NCBI GenBank assembly: GCA_035561355.1 | Contig: DATMXS010000467.1 | Coordinates: forward strand, 1 to 13,472 | Origin: DATMXS01 sp035561355 | Lineage (GTDB): Bacteria > Acidobacteriota > Terriglobia > Bryobacterales > Bryobacteraceae | Length of the DNA: 13,472 bases | Direction of reading: 5' to 3' | In this document: positions 8,841 through 13,472 of the stretch, piece by piece | Numbering within the stretch: position 1 is the first letter of the stretch | How the letters are laid out: each line of letters starts with the position of its first letter | Notes under the pieces: model-generated | The model's database searches: none | What the model saw: only the letters and a program-made list of their open reading frames with translations | Told to the model about the DNA's origin: nothing | Translations under genes and position numbers: made by a program

Positions 8841-8960
8841 TTAACTGCGCGAATCCTCCTGAACAACAAAGGCACGCGCACAATCGTGAGTGCGGACAGA
8901 GAAGGGGGGAGCCGTAGGTTCAGCAACTATCGGCGCGTCGGTGGCAGGGGCGGTTGCCAT
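8841..8960 (-). CDS. Possible 39-residue leader protein upstream of hoxE
   Basis: An ATG at 8960 preceded by GAGGAGG (AGGAGG ends 3 nt before the ATG, close but strong) opens a 39-codon frame ending in TAA. It begins MATAPATDAPIVAEPTAPPF and ends SVRTHDCARAFVVQEDSRS. It is Pro/Ala-rich and acidic at the N-terminus, has a single Cys, and has no signal peptide or membrane segment. The best promoter candidate in the gap would start transcription about 36 nt upstream, so this would be the first ORF on the hox mRNA. I recognise no family. It may be a real small protein, a regulatory leader peptide or a chance frame behind a purine-rich stretch. Confidence 0.4.
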   Translation of the reverse strand: MATAPATDAPIVAEPTAPPFSVRTHDCARAFVVQEDSRS

Positions 8961-9002
8961 ATGCCTCCTCAGAGTGGCGGGTAAGCCGCACGGTTAACTT
9001 CA

Positions 9003-9031
9003 ATTGTCCTCGATTCCAGAATAGATTTCAA
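9003..9031 (-). promoter_or_regulatory. Candidate sigma-70-type promoter for the hox operon
   Basis: On the minus strand TTGAAA (9031-9026, 5/6 match to TTGACA) and GACAAT (9008-9003, 4/6 match to TATAAT) are separated by exactly 17 nt. The expected start is near 8996, upstream of the 39-codon ORF and hoxE. It is the best-spaced pair I found by eye in the gap. Confidence 0.5.
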
Positions 9032-9037
9032 CTATTC
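9019..9037. promoter_or_regulatory. Inverted repeat overlapping the -35 box
   Basis: GAATAG (9019-9024) and CTATTC (9032-9037) are perfect 6-bp arms around a 7-nt spacer that contains most of the candidate -35 box. A protein bound here would be placed to block or contact RNA polymerase. Confidence 0.35.
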
Positions 9038-9054
9038 GGATCTCTAGGTCCGAA
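9035..9054. promoter_or_regulatory. 20-bp near-palindrome just upstream of the -35 box
   Basis: TTCGGATCTCTAGGTCCGAA pairs at 8 of 10 symmetric positions, with perfect 6-bp outer arms TTCGGA/TCCGAA. Its centre lies about 48-49 nt upstream of the predicted start, a usual place for an activator site. It does not match the FNR/CRP core (TTGAT-N4-ATCAA). Confidence 0.4.
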
Positions 9055-9123
9055 ATAAGCTAGCCGCATTCAAACGAGCGTCTTTGTAACCAATTGAAAA
9101 AGACTACAAAGCGATTAAGCAGT

Positions 9124-9139
9124 ATCGGCAGGTGCCGAT
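9124..9139. repeat. Short inverted repeat downstream of corA
   Basis: ATCGGCA and TGCCGAT form perfect 7-bp arms separated by 2 nt, 57-72 nt past the corA stop. No T-run follows on either strand and the loop is very tight, so it looks more like a protein-binding dyad than a terminator. Confidence 0.4.
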
Positions 9140-9195
9140 CTTTAAGCTCTCGCGGCGGCGGCATCGGGGGCTGCCGGTGGTAGAAGGAAAGACGG

Positions 9196-10104
9196 CTAGA
9201 ACCAGTGGAGGCGCTTGAGAATCAACAACAGGAGAATCATCGAGATGCCGACGGCGGCGCCGACAATACCGAAGGCGTAGGGTGAGTGAGCGTACGGGAG
9301 GCCCTCTACGTTCATGCCGTACATTCCGGTGATGATGATGGCCGGAAGCGCAATGGTGCCGACGATGGTGAGCGTTTTCATGACGCTGTTCATGCGATTC
9401 GAGACGCTCGAGAGATAGATATCCAGCGCGCCATTGAGAAGGTCACGCTGCGTCTCGATCGTGTCGAGGTTGCGGGTTACGTGATCGTAAACGTCGCGCA
9501 GGAAGGGCCAGAGATCGGCCGCAATGAGTTCATTCGCCGTCCGTTGCAAGTGGCCCGCGACGTCGCGCGTATTGCCGAGCACGCGGCGCATGAGGACGAG
9601 CGCGCGTTTCATCGCAAAAATGCGTTGGAGCGCCTCAGGCGTCGGATTGTCAAGCACGGCGTCTTCGAGCTCGTCGATGGTGTCGCTGAAGCCGTCAATC
9701 GTGGGGAGATAGGAATCGACGACGCCGTCCATGATTCGGTAGAGGAGCTGATCGCCGCGCGTCCAGGTGCCCCAGCTCGTCCGCAAGGTCGATAACATTC
9801 TGGCGACGGCGACACAGTTGCCTTCCTGCACTGTGATGACGAAGTTGGGTCCGAGAAAAATATCGAGGTCAGAGGCTTCGAGCTCAGCTTCGCCGCCGCA
9901 TTCGACCGGCTTCAGAACGATAAAGATATACTCGTCCAGCTCCTCGATTTTGGCCCGCTGATCGCGGTGACGGCAGTCCTCGATATGGAGAGGATGCAAG
10001 CCGTAGCGCTCCGCCAGGCGGTCCAGTTGGGGATCAGCCGGGTCGCGGATCTCGTGCCACTCGACCATCGCCTCGCCGGGTAAGCCTTGTGCCTCGTCGC
10101 TCAT
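9196..10104 (-). CDS. corA: CorA-family divalent metal (Mg2+/Co2+) channel
   Basis: This 302-residue protein has the CorA layout: a cytoplasmic alpha/beta N-terminal domain (about 14-110), a long helical stretch (about 120-240) that forms the funnel and stalk, then two membrane helices at the very C-terminus. TM1 is about 244-262, followed by the signature YGMN (262-265) that forms the selectivity loop; TM2 is about 277-296, followed by KRLHWF. CorA pentamers admit Mg2+ and are gated by cytoplasmic Mg2+. The length is near the usual 300-320. The ATG at 10104 overlaps the queA stop as ATGA, so the two are probably translated together, although their functions are unrelated. Confidence 0.93.
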   Translation of the reverse strand: MSDEAQGLPGEAMVEWHEIRDPADPQLDRLAERYGLHPLHIEDCRHRDQRAKIEELDEYIFIVLKPVECGGEAELEASDLDIFLGPNFVITVQEGNCVAVARMLSTLRTSWGTWTRGDQLLYRIMDGVVDSYLPTIDGFSDTIDELEDAVLDNPTPEALQRIFAMKRALVLMRRVLGNTRDVAGHLQRTANELIAADLWPFLRDVYDHVTRNLDTIETQRDLLNGALDIYLSSVSNRMNSVMKTLTIVGTIALPAIIITGMYGMNVEGLPYAHSPYAFGIVGAAVGISMILLLLILKRLHWF

Positions 10105-11168
10105 AGAATCAGCATCGAATCCCCGTATGAAAAGAAACGATAGCGCGCTTCGACCGCATGGCGGTACGCCGCGAGCGTAAATTCACGTCCCGCAAACGCG
10201 CTGACGAGCAGCAACAGACTCGAGCGCGGCAGGTGAAAGTTGGTCAGCATCGCGCCGACATGACGAAAGCGGAAGCCCGGGTAGATGTAAATGTCCGTGT
10301 CGCCGCGTGCCGCCGTAAGTCCGCCTCGGAGCCCCATTGTCTCCAGTGTGCGCACGCTTGTAGTACCTGCCGCAACCAGGCGAGAGGCGGAGCGCATGCT
10401 GGCGGCGGTCTCCTCAGTGACTTCGAAGAACTCGGAGTGCAGCTTGTGCTCCTCGACGACCTCGGTTCGGATGGGCTGGAAAGTGCCGAGGCCCACGTGA
10501 AGAGTAACGCGCGCGACAGCGGCTCCGGCAGCGCGGCAGGCGTCGAGGACTTCCGGGGTGAAGTGCAGGCCGGCCGTCGGGGCGGCCACGGAGCCGGGCT
10601 CGCGAGCGAAGACCGTTTGGTAGCGATCGCGGTCAGCGGCTTCGTCCTCGCGGTGGATGTAGGGCGGAAGCGGCACGTGGCCGATGCGATTGAAAACCTC
10701 GACAAGATCGCCGTCATGATCGAAGCGGAGGGTGCGCTCTCCGAACTCACCGCGTTTGATCACCTCGGCCGTGAGACCTTCGTCGAAGTGGACGCGTTCA
10801 CCAAGGTGCATCTTGCGGCCGGGATGGACCAGCGCGGTCCACACGCGGGGATCTGAGGCGCAAGGGCGGACCAGGAATACCTCTACTTTACCTTGCAGGT
10901 GCTCGTGGCGAGCGGGGTTGCGCTTTCCGACAGGGAGGGAGCGGACACCCTCACGGCGGCCGTAGAGCCGGGAGCGGAACACTTTGGAGTCGTTCAGGAC
11001 CAGGCAATCGCCGGGCGAGAGGAACTGCGGGAGTTCGCGAAACGCACGGTCCTCCCAACGCTGCTCCCTGCGATAGAGCACGAGCATGCGTGATGCGGCG
11101 CGATCCTCGAGCGGTCGCTGCGCAATCAGCTCCTCAGGCAAGTGATAATCGAAGTCTGATAGCAGCAT
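10101..11168 (-). CDS. queA: S-adenosylmethionine:tRNA ribosyltransferase-isomerase QueA
   Basis: This 355-residue enzyme transfers and isomerises the ribosyl part of AdoMet onto 7-aminomethyl-7-deazaguanine at the tRNA wobble position, giving epoxyqueuosine. Family motifs run through the whole length: DFDYHLPEELIAQRP (5-19), LVLNDSKVF (56-64), SVAAPTAGLHFT (193-204), LHVGLGTFQPI (223-233), AAGTTSVRTLE (266-276), MLTNFHLPRSSLLLLV (307-322) and FFSYGDSMLI (345-354). An insert at about 73-92 (GVRSLPVGKRNPARHEHLQG) lengthens one loop relative to E. coli QueA. The ATG at 11168 matches the family N-terminus. The gene is divergent from tsaD across 57 nt and overlaps corA by 4 nt. Confidence 0.96.
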   Translation of the reverse strand: MLLSDFDYHLPEELIAQRPLEDRAASRMLVLYRREQRWEDRAFRELPQFLSPGDCLVLNDSKVFRSRLYGRREGVRSLPVGKRNPARHEHLQGKVEVFLVRPCASDPRVWTALVHPGRKMHLGERVHFDEGLTAEVIKRGEFGERTLRFDHDGDLVEVFNRIGHVPLPPYIHREDEAADRDRYQTVFAREPGSVAAPTAGLHFTPEVLDACRAAGAAVARVTLHVGLGTFQPIRTEVVEEHKLHSEFFEVTEETAASMRSASRLVAAGTTSVRTLETMGLRGGLTAARGDTDIYIYPGFRFRHVGAMLTNFHLPRSSLLLLVSAFAGREFTLAAYRHAVEARYRFFSYGDSMLIL

Positions 11169-11225
11169 GCTGGATTTGAGGCAACAATGGCATGGCTTGT
11201 GGCCGGTTCATTTTGAAGGATAGCA

Positions 11226-12317
11226 GTGGCACGCATTTTAGGCATTGAATCTTCGTGCGACGAGACGGCGGCTTCGGTGGTCGAGGACGGCTCGCACATC
11301 CTCTCGTCCGTGGTGGCATCGCAGCTCGATACGCATGGCAAGTACGGCGGCGTCGTTCCGGAACTGGCGTCTCGGGAGCACCTGCGCGCGGTGGTACCAG
11401 TGGTGCGGGAGGCGCTGGAGCGGGCCGGCACGGGCTGGGAAGGACTAGACGCGATCGCGGTCACGGCCGGGCCAGGATTACTCGGATCGCTGCTCGTAGG
11501 ACTGACCTATGCCAAGGCGGTATCGTTCGCGCGGGATCTGCCGCTCATCGCTGTGAACCACATCGAGGGGCACATACACGCCGTGGTGTCGCAGGCGCAT
11601 GTCACGTATCCGGCGCTGGCGCTGGTAGTAAGCGGCGGGCACACGCACTTGTTCGAGATGCAGGGTCCGCGACAGTTCCGGCTGATGGGGAAGACGCGGG
11701 ACGATGCGGCCGGTGAGGCGTTCGATAAGGTCGGCAAGCTGATCGGGTTCGACTACCCCGGGGGCCCCGTGATCGACCGGCTCGCGCCGAACGGGAACCC
11801 GCACGCGGTACGGTTCACAAGCCCAAAGATGAAGGGCAACGCGCTCGACTTCAGTTTCAGCGGCATCAAGACGGCAGTGCTGCGGTGGGTGGAAGCGCAC
11901 GACATGGCGGAGGAGATCGATGTGCGGCGCGAGTTGCTGCGGGAGACACCTCACCCTTCGACGGAGCAGTGGCTGCGAGTGACTCCTCAGCGAACGCTGG
12001 ATCTGGTCGCGTCCTTTCAGTGGACCGTAGTCGAGGAGTTACTGCGGCGGGCAGCAGCGGCTGCGGAGCAGATCGGGGCACGGTCACTGGTGGTCTCGGG
12101 AGGGGTGGCGTGTAACTCGGGGCTGCGTGCGGCAGCGGAGGCGGCGAGACTTCCCTACCCCGTGTACTTCCCGGGGCATGCGCTCTCGACCGACAACGCT
12201 GCGATGATCGCGGCGGCGGCGTTCCCGAAGTATGAGGCCGGGGAGTTCGCTGACCTGGAGGTTGGGGCGTCAGCGAATCTGTCACTCGAAAGGCTATTCA
12301 CTTCCAAAGGGCTATAA
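11226..12317 (+). CDS. tsaD: tRNA N6-threonylcarbamoyladenosine transferase TsaD
   Basis: This 363-residue protein of the TsaD/Kae1/YgjD family transfers the threonylcarbamoyl group to A37 of ANN-decoding tRNAs, together with TsaB and TsaE (neither in this window). Motifs: ILGIESSCDETA (4-15), the metal site HIEGH (112-116), VVSGGHTHL (134-142), KTRDDAAGEAFDKVGK (156-171), FSFSGIKTA (209-217), VVSGGVACNSGLR (289-301) and STDNAAMIA (321-329). The start is GTG at 11226 with GAAGGA about 6 nt upstream, which puts the first beta strand directly after the start. About 20 extra residues around 233-252 relative to E. coli lie in a known variable region. The TAA stop is immediately followed by a copy of the dispersed repeat, whose first base is the last base of the stop codon. 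Confidence 0.97.
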   Translation: MARILGIESSCDETAASVVEDGSHILSSVVASQLDTHGKYGGVVPELASREHLRAVVPVVREALERAGTGWEGLDAIAVTAGPGLLGSLLVGLTYAKAVSFARDLPLIAVNHIEGHIHAVVSQAHVTYPALALVVSGGHTHLFEMQGPRQFRLMGKTRDDAAGEAFDKVGKLIGFDYPGGPVIDRLAPNGNPHAVRFTSPKMKGNALDFSFSGIKTAVLRWVEAHDMAEEIDVRRELLRETPHPSTEQWLRVTPQRTLDLVASFQWTVVEELLRRAAAAAEQIGARSLVVSGGVACNSGLRAAAEAARLPYPVYFPGHALSTDNAAMIAAAAFPKYEAGEFADLEVGASANLSLERLFTSKGL

Positions 12318-12343
12318 CCGCAGAGGCGCAGAGACGCAGAGAA
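12317..12343 (+). repeat. Dispersed purine-rich repeat core abutting the tsaD stop codon
   Basis: Core beginning ACCGCAGAGGCGCAGAGACG, identical in its 27 nt to the inverted copy inside hoxW (3754-3728). It shares its first A with the tsaD TAA. The plus strand stays T-free to 12360. I found no partner arm in the following 400 nt. Confidence 0.9.
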
Positions 12344-12464
12344 AAACCGAAGGAAAAAGATGCGCTGACATAGGGTTGGCCGGTTTCCGCGTATCCAGTC
12401 TTCCCTCCTTAACAGTAAGTAGCGACAATTTACACCTTTTCCGAGATGCCAGCGGCGGCCGCGA

Positions 12465-12609
12465 GAGGGAGTTGCCAGCGTACTCGAACAAGGTTTCGAG
12501 GTATGCGCGGCGGTCACGCTCGTGCCAGAAGATGTCGCGGGCGGTCGGTCCCGCGCTGCGTGACGTTGTGCGGCACACCGACCGCCACCACACGTGATTT
12601 CCTGGACAT
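12465..12609 (-). pseudogene. Remnant of a REP-associated/IS200-like tyrosine (Y1) transposase, N-terminus only
   Basis: From the ATG at 12609 the minus strand reads MSRKSRVVAVGVPHNVTQRGTDR, the usual N-terminus of the Y1 transposase family (RAYT/TnpA_REP: x-R-x-x-x-x-x-G-x-x-x-H-V-x-x-R-G). One extra base near 12540 shifts the frame; the neighbouring frame continues RDIFWHERDRRAYLETLFEYAGNSL, again family-like. Similarity stops near 12465. The catalytic HUH motif (usually NHVH) and the catalytic Tyr are absent, so this fragment cannot be active. It is a relic, frameshifted and truncated. Confidence 0.75.
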
Positions 12610-12626
12610 CACGGAGGTAGTGCGGA

Positions 12627-12670
12627 CAGCCGGGGGGGAAAGCCGGTGACGGACGGAACGTTCCCGGCTG
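12627..12670. repeat. GC-rich inverted repeat just upstream of the transposase remnant
   Basis: CAGCCGGG (12627-12634) and CCCGGCTG (12663-12670) are perfect 8-bp arms around a 28-nt interior. It ends 17 nt before the ATG of the Y1 transposase remnant. REP-type palindromes often flank such genes, but I see only this one copy in the window. Confidence 0.4.
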
Positions 12671-12753
12671 GAACCGTTATCGCCGTCAATGGGTTGTAAG
12701 CCACTGCATTGCGCAGGGTACAAACTCCGCGTGTCGCCCGCCGGCTTTGGCGT

Positions 12754-13472
12754 CTATCCCCGCGCGGCCGCAATCCCCCGGAGGCCCGGCAGCACGTCGC
12801 CGAACGAGGTTCCCGGCCGGCCGAAGGTGAAGTAGAGTTCCTTGTAGAAACCGTACAGGCGCTCGTAGACTGCCGCTTCCTTCGGATCGGGTTCTACGGT
12901 CCTGTAGGTCGGGCAGAGGGCGTCCTGCGCTTCCTCGATCGACTTGAAGATGCCTGCGGCTAAGAACGCGAAGATTGCGGAGCCCAGGCTGGTCACCTCG
13001 CTCTGGGGGACCAGGACGGGCTTGCCGAGGACGTTTGCATACACACAGTTCAGTGTTTCGTTCTTCTGCGGGATGCCGCCGCCGTTAATCACGCGGCGGA
13101 TCGGGACTCCGTTCTCCGCCATGCGCTCCAGGATGATCCGCGTGTGGAATGCAGTCCCCTCGATCGCGGCGAACAGTTCGTCCTGGGCCGTATGCGTCAG
13201 GTTCCAGCCGAGCGTGATTCCGCCGAGTTCGGGGTTCACCAGCACCGTGCGGTCGCCGTTATCCCAGGTGAGGCGCAGCAGTCCTGTCTGCCCTGCCCTG
13301 AAGTTCTCGAGGCCCGACGAAAGCGCCGCCACCGTCGTGGCGGCTCGTTTCGCGATTGCGTCGAAAATGTCGCCCGTCGCGGAGAGCCCCGCCTCGATGC
13401 CGAAGTAGCACGGGTGAATGGAGCCCTTTACTACGCCGCACACGCCCGGGATGAGGTCCACCTCTTTCGCGA
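12754..13472 (-). CDS. araB: L-ribulokinase, C-terminal part (cut by window edge)
   Basis: The frame is open from the right edge to TAG at 12754, giving about 239 residues of an FGGY-family sugar kinase. AraB phosphorylates L-ribulose to L-ribulose 5-phosphate in L-arabinose breakdown. AraB-like segments: DLIPGVCGVVKGSIHPCYFGIEAGLSATGDIF near the start of the visible part, then LVNPELGGITLGWNL, INGGGIPQKNETLNCVYANVLGKPV and EVTSLGSAIFAFLAAG, the C-terminal nucleotide-binding region (INGGG) and substrate-side helix of the family. It ends in a helical tail (YERLYGFYKELYFTFG) as in AraB. It is convergent with tsaD. The N-terminal half and the real start are outside the window; the GTG at 13461 is an internal Val codon (AKEVDLIPG), not the start. 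Confidence 0.93.
   Translation of the reverse strand, partial: AKEVDLIPGVCGVVKGSIHPCYFGIEAGLSATGDIFDAIAKRAATTVAALSSGLENFRAGQTGLLRLTWDNGDRTVLVNPELGGITLGWNLTHTAQDELFAAIEGTAFHTRIILERMAENGVPIRRVINGGGIPQKNETLNCVYANVLGKPVLVPQSEVTSLGSAIFAFLAAGIFKSIEEAQDALCPTYRTVEPDPKEAAVYERLYGFYKELYFTFGRPGTSFGDVLPGLRGIAAARG

Larger units (their letters stand above)
8718..9195. other. Upstream region of the hox operon (no large gene)
   Basis: This 478-nt gap between corA (ending at 9196) and hoxE holds, in transcription order on the minus strand: a small inverted repeat (9124-9139), two overlapping dyads and a promoter (9003-9054), a possible 39-codon ORF (8841-8960), and a 13-nt repeat fragment (8812-8824). The part at about 9000-9120 is clearly richer in A+T than the surrounding genes, as expected of a promoter. 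I see no tRNA or riboswitch-like fold by eye. Confidence 0.7.
12318..12753. other. Gene-poor region between tsaD and araB
   Basis: This 436-nt stretch between the convergent tsaD and araB ends holds a single-arm dispersed repeat, an A+T-richer segment (about 12395-12440), a broken transposase N-terminus (12465-12609) and a GC-rich inverted repeat (12627-12670). No intact gene and no clear terminator with a T-run were seen. It looks like an accumulation site for mobile DNA remnants. Confidence 0.7.

Noticed and set aside
8728..8841. A 37-codon frame after the possible leader ORF (TAATG junction)
   Set aside because: It contains the dispersed repeat fragment, its AGGAGG lies 13 nt away (too far), and the product has no recognisable features. 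Mentioned only as part of the leader finding.
8615..8926. A 103-codon minus-strand frame covering the start of hoxE
   Set aside because: It overlaps hoxE in another frame, includes the repeat fragment (FTAET), and has no family features; judged a chance frame.
8942..8958. TGGCA...TTGC resembling a sigma-54 promoter
   Set aside because: The GG-GC spacing is 11 instead of 10, and it points along the plus strand, away from hoxE, into corA's 3' end. It also coincides with the first codons of the 39-codon ORF.
11169..11225. Promoters in the 57-nt divergent spacer between queA and tsaD
   Set aside because: Promoters must exist here or inside the genes, but I found no pair of boxes good enough to place on either strand.
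11126..11464. Minus-strand 112-codon frame over the queA/tsaD divergent region
   Set aside because: It is antisense to the tsaD start, Ser/Thr/Pro-rich, with no family match; a shadow frame.

Overview
The window is about 13.5 kb of GC-rich bacterial chromosome, tightly packed, with several 4-nt start/stop overlaps. GC content, gene set and a purine-rich dispersed repeat (ACCGCAGAG...) fit an Acidobacteriota-like genome (Solibacter/Bryobacter type). That placement is inferred from style, not from a marker gene.

Layout, left to right. (1) At 1-240 (minus) is the N-terminal part of a prephenate dehydrogenase-like protein cut by the window edge. (2) At 319-8717 (minus) lies a complete group 3d NAD-reducing [NiFe]-hydrogenase operon, in transcription order hoxE, hoxF, hoxU, hoxY, hoxH, hoxW, then a large acyl-CoA synthetase (ADP-forming)/GNAT acetyltransferase fusion of the Pat/AcdAB type. 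The hox genes overlap or nearly touch and the fusion gene starts 28 nt after hoxW. (3) At 8718-9195 is the operon's upstream region: a good sigma-70-like promoter, two overlapping dyads at its -35 box and a possible 39-codon leader ORF. (4) At 9196-11168 (minus) are queA and corA, overlapping by 4 nt. (5) At 11226-12317 (plus) is tsaD, divergent from queA. (6) At 12318-12753 is a gene-poor scar with a repeat copy, a hairpin and the broken N-terminus of a REP-associated/IS200-like transposase. (7) From 12754 past the right edge (minus) is the C-terminal part of L-ribulokinase araB.

How the genes work together: HoxY/HoxH form the hydrogenase module, HoxE/HoxF/HoxU the NAD(H)-oxidising diaphorase module, and HoxW cleaves the 24-residue tail of HoxH after nickel insertion. 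The downstream ADP-forming synthetase keeps its phosphorylatable histidine, so the operon could pair NADH disposal as H2 with acetyl-CoA -> acetate + ATP (inference). No hyp maturation genes are in the window.

The most unusual feature is in hoxW. The small protease gene carries about 116 extra codons made of a MITE-like, inverted-repeat-bounded insertion plus an exact-period 150-bp tandem duplication, all in frame, while the three predicted metal ligands remain. The repeat core has no T on one strand, so it cannot contain a stop codon in any of the six frames. Further copies of this core lie at the tsaD stop codon and upstream of hoxE.
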